From NCBI RefSeq assembly GCF_027359575.1, contig NZ_CP114784.1, positions 1,611,819 through 1,675,818 of the forward strand: 64,000 nucleotides of DNA, written 5' to 3'. Below the pieces are notes generated by a model that ran no database searches, was not told the origin of the DNA, and was given only the letters and a program-made list of their open reading frames with translations. Shown here in pieces: positions 1 through 10,049 of this stretch (position 1 is the first letter of the stretch; each line of letters opens with the position of its first letter). A program made the translations under genes and the position numbers. This DNA comes from Prochlorococcus marinus str. MIT 0917 (lineage in GTDB: Bacteria; Cyanobacteriota; Cyanobacteriia; PCC-6307; Cyanobiaceae).

Positions 1-1544
1 GAGCTATTTAGAGCTTCCTGAACCATATCTTCTATTGCGAGAGTTGCAGTAACTCCAAGCCTGGGAACATCAGTGATATCAAGAATTAAAACTTTATAGT
101 TTCTTACAAGCATCATTCTTTCAGTAATTCCTTTTGCTGCACCAAAACTAAGTGGCCCTTTTAATCTGAATAGCATTACTTCTCCCGCACAACGATCTAA
201 AAGTGCTTTTTCATCTGATGGGAGTTGTGCATTTGCTGCGTTGTTATTTGATGCTGAATCAAATGGATTATCAGCTTCCATTCCCTCCAATTGCGTCTCT
301 GTAATTGAATCGATCGTGAGCATATTTGCTATGAATACTCCAACCAGTACAGCCCATATCAAATCCCAGAAAACTGTCATCAAGAGGACTCCATACATCA
401 CACTTGCGGTTTTCAGGGAAAGTCTATGAGCTCTTAACAAAAATCCCCAATCAATAATGTCTAAGCCAACTTTTATTAAAATTCCAGCAAGAAGAGCTGT
501 AGGGATCTGAGCGGCTAAAGGACCTGCACCAACTAGAACGAAAAGCAATACAACTGAATGAACCATCCCTGAGATTGGGGTTGAACCTCCAGATTTGACA
601 TTTATTACTGTTCTCATGGTTGCCCCAGCTCCAGGCAAACCTGTAAATATTCCAGCTACTGCATTCCCAATACCTTGTCCAATTAGTTCTCTATCAGAAT
701 TGTGCCTGGTTTGCGAAATATTATCAGCTACAAGAGATGTAAGAAGGGAGTCAATAGCACCAAGAACAGCAAGGACTAGTCCAGCTTTAAGAATTATTGG
801 AAAGAAATTATCAAAGCTTGGATCAGGGAGACTTAAAGAAAGCCCGCCCTCTGGTATTGCTCCTATTCTGTCTATGGAACTTTCACCAAATAGAAGTATT
901 GATAAAGGAGTAACTATTAACAATGCTAAAAGAGGAGAGGGGACCCATTGACTTATTTTGCGGGGGGTCAGAAACACTATGGCAAGTGTCATTACTGCAA
1001 CTGCTATTGCAGCCCCATTTGGTTCGAAATTGTTAACTAACGTTGAAAGAGATTCTAATACTCCTCCTCGAGTTGATATCCCAAGTAGAGGACCTATCTG
1101 AAGAGTAATTATGATTACTCCAATTCCAGACATAAAGCCTGAGACGACTGAGTACGGAACAAGTGTGATGTATTTACCAAGCCTTAGTAGGCCAAATAAA
1201 ATCTGAAATAATCCTCCAATGACCACCGCAGCCATTACTAAAGGAAGAATTTCTCCAGCAGACAAATCTCTAGGTACTCCCACGGCCGCCAAGCTCGCAA
1301 CTACTCCAGCAACGGTTACGCTCATCGGCCCAGTCGGCCCACTTACTTGAGCAGGAGTTCCTCCAAACAAAGCGGCGAGAAAACCAACTACGACTGCACC
1401 GTAAAGGCCATAAATAGCGCCTCCAGGGCCAAGTGCTGCATTACCAAACGCTAAAGCTAGTGGTAGGGCTACAACCGCAGCAGTCAAGCCGCCTAATACA
1501 TCACCTCTAATATTTTTCAGGTGAAAGCCATTAATTAACGCCAA
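1..1544 (-). CDS. SulP-family anion transporter (BicA-like), 3' end cut by window
   Basis: Predicted inner-membrane SulP permease. The reverse frame is open from a TTG at 1542-1544 to the left edge, about 514 residues. A GGAGAG Shine-Dalgarno sequence lies just upstream of the TTG and there is no ATG nearby. The N-terminal region reads GDVLGGLTAAVVALPLALAF, typical of SulP transmembrane segment 1, and about ten further hydrophobic segments follow. The last visible part (window bases about 1-240) contains LILDITDVPRLGVTAT, a STAS domain with the usual regulatory loop. In cyanobacteria this family includes the Na+-dependent bicarbonate transporter BicA as well as sulfate transporters. The sequence alone does not fix the substrate; bicarbonate is plausible in a photoautotroph. 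The C-terminus lies outside the window. It is divergent from the DnaJ-like gene across 134 bp. Confidence 0.85.
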   Translation of the reverse strand, partial: MALINGFHLKNIRGDVLGGLTAAVVALPLALAFGNAALGPGGAIYGLYGAVVVGFLAALFGGTPAQVSGPTGPMSVTVAGVVASLAAVGVPRDLSAGEILPLVMAAVVIGGLFQILFGLLRLGKYITLVPYSVVSGFMSGIGVIIITLQIGPLLGISTRGGVLESLSTLVNNFEPNGAAIAVAVMTLAIVFLTPRKISQWVPSPLLALLIVTPLSILLFGESSIDRIGAIPEGGLSLSLPDPSFDNFFPIILKAGLVLAVLGAIDSLLTSLVADNISQTRHNSDRELIGQGIGNAVAGIFTGLPGAGATMRTVINVKSGGSTPISGMVHSVVLLFVLVGAGPLAAQIPTALLAGILIKVGLDIIDWGFLLRAHRLSLKTASVMYGVLLMTVFWDLIWAVLVGVFIANMLTIDSITETQLEGMEADNPFDSASNNNAANAQLPSDEKALLDRCAGEVMLFRLKGPLSFGAAKGITERMMLVRNYKVLILDITDVPRLGVTATLAIEDMVQEALNS

Positions 1545-1678
1545 TCGACTCTCCTTACTTGATTTAACTTAAATAAGCCTATCTCTTCAAGGTTCCATTA
1601 ATTTATGGAATCTCTACTTTTAAATACTTATATTGCAGAAAAATCCTTTAAAAGATTCATTTCCACTAATAAGGCAGC

Positions 1679-2623
1679 GTGATTTCGATGGCATCAGATG
1701 GCTTTAAGGATTATTTCAAAATTCTTGGCGTTAGTAGAAATGCGACAGATAAAGAAATCAAAAGCGCCTTCAGGAAACTTGCTAGAAAATTTCATCCTGA
1801 TTTACATCCACATGATGCATGGTCTGAATCGGAATTCAAAGAAATAAATGAAGCTTATGAGATTCTTTCAGATGAAGATAAAAAAAAGTCTTATGAACAA
1901 TTTCTAAATTATTGGTTAAAAAATAGAGATGGAAAGCGGAGAGATATAAATAAGGAAAATGATAATCAGCGCTTATATGAATATTTAAATTTTGACTATT
2001 CTCTGAGTGATTTGATTGGAAGATTTAGTGAGGTTGGTAAAGAAATTTACTCTAATATATCTTCAGATAATAATGCTCAATCATTAAATCTTGATGCTGA
2101 ATTTAATTTGCAGATTAGTTTTTTAGAAGCTTTGAACGGAACAAAAAAGAACCTTTTAGTTAATGATGAACGCATAGAAGTGAAAATCCCACAAGGTATT
2201 GAAACAGGATCTAAAATACGTATTAAAAATAAGGGTAATATACATTCTGGGAAGGGAAAAAGAGGAGATCTATTGATTGAAGTCAGAATTAAGTCTCATC
2301 CGATTTGGAAATTAAAAGGTTTAGATATTTATGCAGATTTACCTATTTCTTTGGATGAATTAGCTTTGGGAGCAAATATTTCGGTTGCTTCTCCTCAAGG
2401 CGATACATATTTATCAATACCTTCTGGAAGTTTGCCTGAGCAAAAATTGAGATTAAAAGGTCAAGGATTACACAGCATAGATGATAAAGGAGATTTGTTT
2501 TTTACTCTAAAATTAAAGTTCCCTGAAAATTGGTCAGATGAGGAGTTGAGACTTCTTGAAAAGCTTAGATCTGTTCGAATACATGAACCTCGTTCAAGTT
2601 GGTTCGATCAGGCTAGGACTTAA
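1679..2623 (+). CDS. DnaJ-family co-chaperone (J domain plus DnaJ C-terminal domain, no zinc finger)
   Basis: A J-domain protein expected to stimulate DnaK ATPase. Residues about 10-75 form the J domain with the diagnostic HPD (KFHPDLHP). Residues about 135-300 form the DnaJ C-terminal substrate-binding domain (SFLEALNGTKKNLLV, IPQGIETGSKIRIKNKG, LRLKGQGL). The CXXCXGXG zinc-finger repeats and a clear Gly/Phe linker are absent, so it is CbpA/type II-like and not canonical DnaJ. GTG at 1679 has an AAGG four bases upstream; the in-frame ATG at 1688 is an alternative start. It is the first gene of a forward cluster followed by hemB. Confidence 0.9.
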   Translation: MISMASDGFKDYFKILGVSRNATDKEIKSAFRKLARKFHPDLHPHDAWSESEFKEINEAYEILSDEDKKKSYEQFLNYWLKNRDGKRRDINKENDNQRLYEYLNFDYSLSDLIGRFSEVGKEIYSNISSDNNAQSLNLDAEFNLQISFLEALNGTKKNLLVNDERIEVKIPQGIETGSKIRIKNKGNIHSGKGKRGDLLIEVRIKSHPIWKLKGLDIYADLPISLDELALGANISVASPQGDTYLSIPSGSLPEQKLRLKGQGLHSIDDKGDLFFTLKLKFPENWSDEELRLLEKLRSVRIHEPRSSWFDQART

Positions 2624-2672
2624 AGGAAGTAAAATATAGTTATCTCTAATGTAATTATCTCTATTGGTTAAT

Positions 2673-3671
2673 ATGGATCTTACTTATCGGCCCCGTCGTC
2701 TTCGGAGAACAAACTCTTTAAGAGATATGGTTCGAGAGAATAGTGTCTCTGCATCTGACTTTATTTATCCTCTTTTTGTTCATGAAGGTTCAGATATTCA
2801 AGAAATATCAGCGATGCCAGGTTCATTTCGTTGGTCAATTGATGGATTAGTTGATGAAGTTAAGCGTGCTTGGAATCTAGGTATTAGATGTGTCGTTCTT
2901 TTCCCAAAAGTTCCAGACGATCAAAAAACAGAAGATGGAGCTGAATGTTTTAATGAAAAAGGTTTGATACCAAGGGCTATTGAAAGATTGAAAATAGAGA
3001 TACCCGAAATGTGTGTTATGACTGATGTCGCTTTAGACCCTTATTCTTGTGATGGTCATGATGGAATAGTTAGTAATCAAGGAATCATTTTGAATGATGA
3101 AACCGTTGATTATTTGTGTAAACAAGCAGTTGTTCAAGCACAATCTGGAGCAGATTTAATTGGTCCTAGTGACATGATGGATGGAAGAGTAGGAGCCATA
3201 AGAGAAGCCTTAGATAATGAAGGTTTTGAACATGTAGGAATAATTAGTTACACAGCAAAATATTCATCTGCATATTATGGACCTTTTAGAGAGGCTTTGG
3301 ACTCTGCGCCTAGATCATTATCAAATAAGCCCATACCGAAAAATAAAAATACCTATCAGATGGATCCAGCGAATGCCAGAGAAGCCATAACAGAAGCTCA
3401 ACTTGACGAACAAGAAGGGTCGGACATCTTAATGGTTAAACCAGGTTTGGCTTACTTAGATATTATTTACCGTTTAAGAGAAGAATCAGAATTACCAATC
3501 GCTGCTTATAACGTTAGTGGGGAGTATTCAATGGTTAAAGCTGCTGCTCAAAGAGGTTGGATAGATGAAAAGGCAATTGTTTTGGAAACGTTATTGAGTT
3601 TTAAAAGAGCTGGAGCAAATCTGATCCTTACTTATCACGCATGTGATGCCGCAGGATGGTTAAAAGACTAA
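2673..3671 (+). CDS. hemB: Porphobilinogen synthase (delta-aminolevulinic acid dehydratase)
   Basis: Condenses two 5-aminolevulinate molecules to porphobilinogen, an early step of heme, chlorophyll and corrinoid synthesis; cytosolic. The 332 residues are the full family length. Visible motifs are the metal/allosteric region TDVALDPYSCDGHDG, the first Schiff-base lysine in SYTAKYSSAYYGPFR, and the second in ILMVKPGLAYLD. The start is taken as the ATG at 2673 (MDLTYRPRRLRR); a TTG three codons upstream at 2664 is in frame but less likely. It sits between the DnaJ-like and VOC genes on the same strand with short gaps. Confidence 0.97.
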   Translation: MDLTYRPRRLRRTNSLRDMVRENSVSASDFIYPLFVHEGSDIQEISAMPGSFRWSIDGLVDEVKRAWNLGIRCVVLFPKVPDDQKTEDGAECFNEKGLIPRAIERLKIEIPEMCVMTDVALDPYSCDGHDGIVSNQGIILNDETVDYLCKQAVVQAQSGADLIGPSDMMDGRVGAIREALDNEGFEHVGIISYTAKYSSAYYGPFREALDSAPRSLSNKPIPKNKNTYQMDPANAREAITEAQLDEQEGSDILMVKPGLAYLDIIYRLREESELPIAAYNVSGEYSMVKAAAQRGWIDEKAIVLETLLSFKRAGANLILTYHACDAAGWLKD

Positions 3672-3719
3672 TAGAGTTGATTAATAAAATTACTGAAATT
3701 TGAATTTCTATCAACACTA

Positions 3720-4124
3720 ATGATAAAAAAACAATCAGATTTAAATATTAAAAGCGTTCATCGTCTAGGTCATGTAGCCATAAGAGTTGAAGATGTTGAT
3801 AGGGCTAAAGAATTTTATATAAGTTTAGGAATGAAGCTTATTTGGGATGATGTTGATTGGTGTTACTTAGAAGCCGGAGAGACTAAGGATGGCTTGGCAT
3901 TGCTTGGGCCGGGCTATAAGGCTGCTGGTCCGCACTTTGCTTTTCATTTCACTAAAAGAGATGAAATAGAGAGAATTCATGATTCTTTGAAAAACCAAGG
4001 TATAAAGGTCGGAGCTTTGCATGATCATCGTGATGGCACTTCCTCTTTTTACTTGAAAGATACAGAAGGTAATTGGTTGGAAATGCTTTATCACCCATTA
4101 ACAGGAATACCAACAAATCAATAG
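3720..4124 (+). CDS. VOC-superfamily protein (glyoxalase/bleomycin-resistance fold)
   Basis: A 134-residue single VOC domain. It shows the paired beta-alpha-beta modules: HRLGHVAIRVEDVDRAKEFY at residues about 15-34 and the C-terminal DGTSSFYLKDTEGNWLEMLYH. The His near the start and the terminal Glu fit the metal-ligand pattern of the superfamily. These folds include lactoylglutathione lyases, extradiol dioxygenases and binding proteins, so the reaction cannot be assigned. It lies 48 bp after hemB and 15 bp before mutS2, probably in one transcript. Confidence 0.85.
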   Translation: MIKKQSDLNIKSVHRLGHVAIRVEDVDRAKEFYISLGMKLIWDDVDWCYLEAGETKDGLALLGPGYKAAGPHFAFHFTKRDEIERIHDSLKNQGIKVGALHDHRDGTSSFYLKDTEGNWLEMLYHPLTGIPTNQ

Positions 4125-4139
4125 ACTTTAGCTAGACGA

Positions 4140-6554
4140 ATGGGATTAACAAAAAATCATGATGACTCTAAAAACACACAAATAATATCAGAGTCTTTGG
4201 ACTTGCTTGAATGGCCAACTGTTTGTAGCCATTTGTCTAAATTCGCGCTTACCCAACAAGGTCGTAAAAAATGTGAAAACTTTGATTTGCCAGTCAATAT
4301 ATCTTTAAGCCAAGAGCTATTGTGCCAAACATTAGAAATTGGATCATTAGATAGTTCTCTTGATGGAGGAATATCTTTTGATGGTGTGCATGATTTAGAA
4401 AAAATTCTTTTGATATGCTCTAAAGGTGGAGTCTCTATGGGTGAGGATTTATTAAAAGTAGCTGATACTTTGAGAGCTGCTCGAAAATTACGAAAACTAA
4501 TATTTGATCAATTGATACGTCCACGACTTTCTGAATTGATCAAAGACATTGCAACTTTGCCAGATTTGCAAAAACTCCTCGAATTTGGGATAGATGAAGG
4601 CGGGCGAATTGCAGATCGTGCTAGCCCAAAGCTTTCAGAGTTACGACGCTATAGGGATTCGGTCAGTCTTCAAAGAAAAGATATTCTTCAAGATATTCTT
4701 CGGAAATATAGTGGATTGCTTCAAGATAATATTATCTCAGAGAGGTATGGTCGACCTGTTTTAGCTTTTAAGTCTGGGACTTCTGATCAGATTAAAGGAA
4801 TGGTTCATGATAGTTCAGCTTCTGGTAATACGATTTATGTCGAGCCACAAGTTGTCATATCAATAGGAAACCGTTTAGCGAAGATAGATTCTGAAATCTC
4901 AGAGGAAGAGAGGAGACTTCTATCTAACTGGAGTAAAGAGGTTGGTATTAATGCAAATGTAATAGCTCATTTAGGAGAGATACTTTTGCAGATAGAGTTT
5001 TCATTAGCTAGAGCACGTTACTCTAAATGGCTTGACGGAGTACCAGCAATTCTTGATGAAGAGGAAAATACACCATTCGAGATTAAAGATTTTCGTCACC
5101 CTTTATTAGTTTGGAATGACTTCGATGAGAAAAAAAATAGAGTTGTACCAACTAGCTTTTATGTCGCCACTGATTTAAAAGTAGTAGCAATTACAGGACC
5201 TAACACTGGGGGCAAAACTGTAGCTTTAAAAAGTATTGGTTTAGCAGTTTTAATGGCAAAAGTTGGTTTGCTTTTGCCATGTACAGGTTCACCAAGATTG
5301 CCGTGGTGTAAAAATATCTTAGCTGATATTGGTGATGAGCAATCTTTACAGCAAAATTTATCTACATTTAGTGGACATATTCTTCGTATAAGTCGAATAC
5401 TTAACGCTATAGATGCATTTCCTGGTACTACTCTTGTCCTTTTAGATGAAGTTGGAGCTGGCACTGATCCAACTGAAGGCACAGCATTGGCTATGGCACT
5501 CTTGCAGGTAATGGCCGATAGAGCAAGATTAACTATCGCGACTACTCATTTTGGACAATTAAAAGCACTCAAATATAGCGATTCAAGATTTGAAAATGCT
5601 TCAGTTTCTTTCGATAGCGAAACCATACAACCAACTTTTCATTTGCAATGGGGAATCCCTGGTCGAAGTAATGCAATTGAAATCTCAAAGAGGCTGGGTC
5701 TCGATGAGCAAGTAATTAAAAGTGCTCAAAAATTTATCAATCCTGAAAGCGTTGATAATGTTAATCAAGTTATTCAAGGCTTAGAAAAACAACGAGAGCG
5801 GCAACAATCAGCAGCTGAAGATGCTGCCGCCTTATTGGCTAAGACCGAATTACTACATGAAGAATTACTTAATAGTTGGCAGAAACAACGTCAACAATCG
5901 GAAGAGTTTAATGAACAAGGAAGATTCAAGTTGGAGTCGTCAATTCGTGAAGGTCAAAAAGAAGTTAGACATTTAATTAAACGCTTGCGGGATCAAAATG
6001 CTAGTGGTGAGACAGCAAGAATTGCTGGTCAACGATTACGGCAAATGGAAAAGGGGTATCGAAACGATAAGCGAATTAAGCAGATACAGAGTTGGACCCC
6101 AAAGATTGGGGACAAAGTTAGATTGTCTTCTATTGGTAAAGCAGGTGAAATAATTTCTTTTTCAGATGATGGAATGCAATTAACAGTGCTATGCGGTGTA
6201 TTTCGAAGCAAAGTTTGTTTAACTGAAGTAGAAAGTCTTGATGGTCAAAAGGTGGAGAGAAATTCACTTGTGCACGTAAAAACTTCTCAAGTAAGAAAGA
6301 ATTTATCCTTAGTTCGTACTAAAAAAAATACCTTAGATGTAAGAGGATTACGCGTGCATGAAGCTGAGGGGGTGATTGAAGAAAAATTGAGAAATTGTTC
6401 TGGAGCTTTATGGGTTATTCATGGAATTGGTTCTGGAAAGCTAAAAAAAGGTTTGAGGAAATGGTTGGATTCACTTTCATATATTGAAAAAGTAGCCGAT
6501 GCTGAACCTCATGATGGTGGTCCCGGATGTAGTGTTGTATGGATGGTCGATTGA
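4140..6554 (+). CDS. mutS2: MutS2 family ATPase/endonuclease
   Basis: An 804-residue MutS2 protein. It has the core/clamp region of the MutS fold, Walker A GPNTGGKT near residue 353, and Walker B LVLLDEVGAGTDPTEG near residue 433. A glutamine-rich coiled coil follows at about 535-640. A C-terminal Smr nuclease domain spans about 720-800, with LDVRGLRVHEAE and the HGIGSGKLKKGLR loop. It lacks the mismatch-recognition domain of MutS1. Family members suppress homologous recombination or act in ribosome-collision rescue; which role applies here is not visible. Start is ATG at 4140, 15 bp after the VOC gene. Confidence 0.96.
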   Translation: MGLTKNHDDSKNTQIISESLDLLEWPTVCSHLSKFALTQQGRKKCENFDLPVNISLSQELLCQTLEIGSLDSSLDGGISFDGVHDLEKILLICSKGGVSMGEDLLKVADTLRAARKLRKLIFDQLIRPRLSELIKDIATLPDLQKLLEFGIDEGGRIADRASPKLSELRRYRDSVSLQRKDILQDILRKYSGLLQDNIISERYGRPVLAFKSGTSDQIKGMVHDSSASGNTIYVEPQVVISIGNRLAKIDSEISEEERRLLSNWSKEVGINANVIAHLGEILLQIEFSLARARYSKWLDGVPAILDEEENTPFEIKDFRHPLLVWNDFDEKKNRVVPTSFYVATDLKVVAITGPNTGGKTVALKSIGLAVLMAKVGLLLPCTGSPRLPWCKNILADIGDEQSLQQNLSTFSGHILRISRILNAIDAFPGTTLVLLDEVGAGTDPTEGTALAMALLQVMADRARLTIATTHFGQLKALKYSDSRFENASVSFDSETIQPTFHLQWGIPGRSNAIEISKRLGLDEQVIKSAQKFINPESVDNVNQVIQGLEKQRERQQSAAEDAAALLAKTELLHEELLNSWQKQRQQSEEFNEQGRFKLESSIREGQKEVRHLIKRLRDQNASGETARIAGQRLRQMEKGYRNDKRIKQIQSWTPKIGDKVRLSSIGKAGEIISFSDDGMQLTVLCGVFRSKVCLTEVESLDGQKVERNSLVHVKTSQVRKNLSLVRTKKNTLDVRGLRVHEAEGVIEEKLRNCSGALWVIHGIGSGKLKKGLRKWLDSLSYIEKVADAEPHDGGPGCSVVWMVD

Positions 6555-6653
6555 TTTTTGGGTAAAAATTATAAATAGTGTTTTCAAATTCTTTTCTTTA
6601 GCAATAATGAATTTAAGAATTATTATCAAGTTTATTGATGAAAAATATCTTAA

Positions 6654-7643
<990 letters not shown>

Positions 7644-7720
7644 TTAATTGTTATGAGTGAATCATACCTACTTGTCTTTCAGCTAATTATTGGTCATAAC
7701 TAAAAAGAGTCTTTAAAATT

Positions 7721-7903
7721 ATGGATTTTTACAGTTGCTTCGATGGGAAAGGTGAAATTATTGCTCGTTGCCAGACTGATCAAGATATTAATGTTCTAAA
7801 GAAAATGGGCAGACCAATATTTGAGGTTCGTCAAATGAAAAGTGAGGAGGCAGTTGTATGTTCTTTAACTGGAAGTCCTTCTGATTTTAATATGGATTAT
7901 TAA
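7721..7903 (+). CDS. Small conserved-looking protein of unknown function (60 aa)
   Basis: I do not recognise a named family. The 60-residue protein starts MDFYSCFDGKGEIIARC, has two further cysteines (positions 17 and 46), and no membrane segment or signal peptide. It looks soluble and compact with mixed charge. The ORF ends 19 bp before a strong terminator hairpin and lies 77 bp downstream of obgE on the same strand, which supports its being the last gene of that cluster and not a chance frame. Confidence 0.65.
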   Translation: MDFYSCFDGKGEIIARCQTDQDINVLKKMGRPIFEVRQMKSEEAVVCSLTGSPSDFNMDY

Positions 7904-7921
7904 TGGATTATAAGAAACAAA

Positions 7922-7947
7922 ACAGGGGGCTATAGCCCCCTGTTTTT
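7922..7947. terminator. Bidirectional Rho-independent terminator
   Basis: A perfect 22-nt inverted repeat (ACAGGGGGCTA / TAGCCCCCTGT, 7922-7943) is followed by TTTTT on the forward strand and preceded by AAACAAAA, which gives a U-rich tail on the reverse strand. It separates the convergent 60-aa gene and CP12, so it can end transcripts from both sides. Confidence 0.9.
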
Positions 7948-7970
7948 GCTTCTTATTTGATTACTTATAA

Positions 7971-8189
7971 TTAATCGTCGTACACCAAGCACTCTGGTTC
8001 GTCGGGGTTAGCGTCACAGAAAAGTTCAAGTGCGTTTGGATCATGCTTGTCCTCGGGATGATGCTCTTTATATTCCTCGAGAGAATGAAGCTCATCAGTT
8101 AAGTGACGTACTTTAGGGTCATTACCTGAAGCTTGAGCTGTTTGGATCTCTGACTGATCCTTTTTAATATGCTCGTCGATTGATTTCAT
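7971..8189 (-). CDS. cp12: CP12-type Calvin cycle regulatory protein
   Basis: A 72-residue, mostly charged, intrinsically disordered protein. Its C-terminal LFCDANPDEPECLVYDD matches the CP12 GAPDH-binding tail, with the redox cysteine pair at C58 and C67 separated by eight residues. CP12 bridges GAPDH and phosphoribulokinase under oxidising or dark conditions and inactivates both. The N-terminal cysteine pair found in plant CP12 is missing, as in many cyanobacterial versions, so only the C-terminal disulfide can switch. The helix VRHLTDELHSLEEY takes the place of the usual AWD_VEEL segment. It faces the terminator at 7922. Confidence 0.88.
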   Translation of the reverse strand: MKSIDEHIKKDQSEIQTAQASGNDPKVRHLTDELHSLEEYKEHHPEDKHDPNALELFCDANPDEPECLVYDD

Positions 8190-8350
8190 AGCGTCTTAAA
8201 GAAGCAAAATCTTTAACTAATACAAGATAATTATGTCGGGGAGATATTGCACGTGCTTTGTGAAATTGGTTGGATTTCCTCACCATTTGCTGACATGTAA
8301 AAGTAGATATTTTTGCTTAGGAAATGATTCATAGGTGAAATCCTTTCTGG

Positions 8351-9022
8351 TTAACTTGTTTCAACATCTGGTGTGTTTAGTATTCTTTGACTCTCTAAAA
8401 AATCAAACACACTTTTGTCTCCTACGTCAGCTTCTGCTGGAAGGTCAAATTTTCTTATTCCCAATATCAATAAAAGTAGAGCAGAAAGAGCTAATAGTGC
8501 AAAAGTAAATTTTTCATTGGTGAGTTCAGTTAAATGTCCAATAAAAGCAATTGGAATAAAAATTGTGATTCCTATTGCCTCTATTCTTCTAAAACAAAAA
8601 AATTCTTTGAAACCTACTCCTGTTAGGGATACAAAAATTGGTCCAACAAGAAATACCCACTTTGGATTTTCTTGGAGACCATGAACAACATTTGTTAATC
8701 CAAAGTGATATGTAATTACTCCTAAACCAATGCAACCAATTACCCAAAACAAAACAAGTGCTTGATGTAAACGTCTTAAATAAATGTGTATCCACTTAAG
8801 ACTTAACCCTAAACTGATTACCAAACCTGCAAAACAAATCCATACTTGACTAGATCCATTGATAAACCATTGGGCTAGACCTATGGAAAAGAATAGGGCA
8901 CAAGAAATAATAGAAAAGCGATATAAGAGGACTTCTTTCTTATCTTCGGAGGTTACTATGAAATCTCCATATACTCCTTTAATGGGATCCGAAGATTTAA
9001 AATAAGAATTTAATTCTTTCAT
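8351..9022 (-). CDS. Integral membrane protein, DUF2301-like
   Basis: A 223-residue protein with about seven hydrophobic segments between residues 30 and 195 and a short charged N-terminus (GVYGDFIVTSEDKKEVLLYR). Length, topology and the segment KEFFCFRRIEAIG resemble the cyanobacterial DUF2301 membrane family; this is from memory of the family and not a search. Function is unknown. Its start lies 9 bp after the glutathione-transferase-like gene, so the two are probably cotranscribed; CP12 follows on the same strand after a 161-bp gap. Confidence 0.7.
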   Translation of the reverse strand: MKELNSYFKSSDPIKGVYGDFIVTSEDKKEVLLYRFSIISCALFFSIGLAQWFINGSSQVWICFAGLVISLGLSLKWIHIYLRRLHQALVLFWVIGCIGLGVITYHFGLTNVVHGLQENPKWVFLVGPIFVSLTGVGFKEFFCFRRIEAIGITIFIPIAFIGHLTELTNEKFTFALLALSALLLLILGIRKFDLPAEADVGDKSVFDFLESQRILNTPDVETS

Positions 9023-9031
9023 TGTTGGTAA

Positions 9032-10006
9032 TTAATTGTTGACAATTTTTTTTATATTTTCACCTTTAGGAATAATACTACTTGGGTTTATAGGGAATAA
9101 AGCTCCGAAATAATCTTTTCTCCAAGCATCAGCATCACATGTTTTTTCAATATTGTATATGTTAAAAATCTTTTTTCTCCACTTAACTATATTTGGAAAT
9201 GATCTAATTGGCTTATTACTACATTTAAATAGAGGGAAATAAATTGCTTCCCACCTAATAAGTGTAGGGAAAAGTCTTATGTCAGCAATTGTTATATTTT
9301 TTCCACACAGCCAAGGTCCATTTGACTGAAGATGCTTTTCTATAATATTTAGAGCTGAGAACAAATCTTTAGAAGCTTTTTCATATGCTTTTTGATTTCT
9401 AGCAAATCCACATTTGTAAACTCCATTATTAATATTTTCTTGAATTAAAATCTGCCAGTTAATTATTTGTTTTTTAGATTTGCTTGGGTTAAGGTCTATG
9501 TCTTGATCATATATAGGCCAGTTATTTAATATTTTGACAAGCTCAGCGCTTTCATTATTTATAAGCCTTGGTTTTGATTCGGGTTCATTACCTGGATCGA
9601 AAAGCATTGGTACTGTTGCTCTTTTTGATTGATAATTTCCGCACTTTCGGTAAAGCTCTTGGAGGCTTTTACATCGTTTTATTGGAGGGTCTAATATCCA
9701 TCTTCCTCCGGCGTTGTCTACTTGAGCAATGTGAAGATTGATTGATTTCTTTAATCCTTTGATCTCGTAAATCATCCATGCTCTGTGGGCCCAAGGACAA
9801 CTTTTGCCAACAATCAAACCTGGCATTTGATTGGAAGATCTATTTTTTAAATCTTCCTTGGTCGGGATTTGAATTTGTTTTTGAAGATTTATTGGTCTCT
9901 TATAATTTCCCTCAGAATCTGATGGGGCTAATCCATTCATTAAAATTTTCCACTCAAAATTCCAAATTTGTCTTGCAGCTTTAACAAATATTGGTGGTAT
10001 GGCCAT
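9032..10006 (-). CDS. Glutathione transferase, glutathionyl-hydroquinone reductase-like
   Basis: A 324-residue GST-fold protein. The motif CPWAHRAWM with Cys70 is the catalytic signature of the Xi class (YqjG/ECM4), which reduces glutathionyl-hydroquinones; ordinary GSTs use Ser or Tyr. A GST C-terminal helical domain follows with NITIADIRLFPTLIRWEAIY at about 240-260, also typical of that class. A role in quinone detoxification or recycling is inferred from the family. Its start is 43 bp from the divergent aspartoacylase-like gene. Confidence 0.82.
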   Translation of the reverse strand: MAIPPIFVKAARQIWNFEWKILMNGLAPSDSEGNYKRPINLQKQIQIPTKEDLKNRSSNQMPGLIVGKSCPWAHRAWMIYEIKGLKKSINLHIAQVDNAGGRWILDPPIKRCKSLQELYRKCGNYQSKRATVPMLFDPGNEPESKPRLINNESAELVKILNNWPIYDQDIDLNPSKSKKQIINWQILIQENINNGVYKCGFARNQKAYEKASKDLFSALNIIEKHLQSNGPWLCGKNITIADIRLFPTLIRWEAIYFPLFKCSNKPIRSFPNIVKWRKKIFNIYNIEKTCDADAWRKDYFGALFPINPSSIIPKGENIKKIVNN

Positions 10007-10049
10007 GAATTTCTTTTAAGATTATTTTATCTATTAGGTTTACTGATTA

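Noticed and set aside
241-951. Forward ORFs of 62 and 118 codons in the first kilobase
   Set aside because: Antisense shadows of the SulP transporter, which is clearly encoded on the reverse strand.
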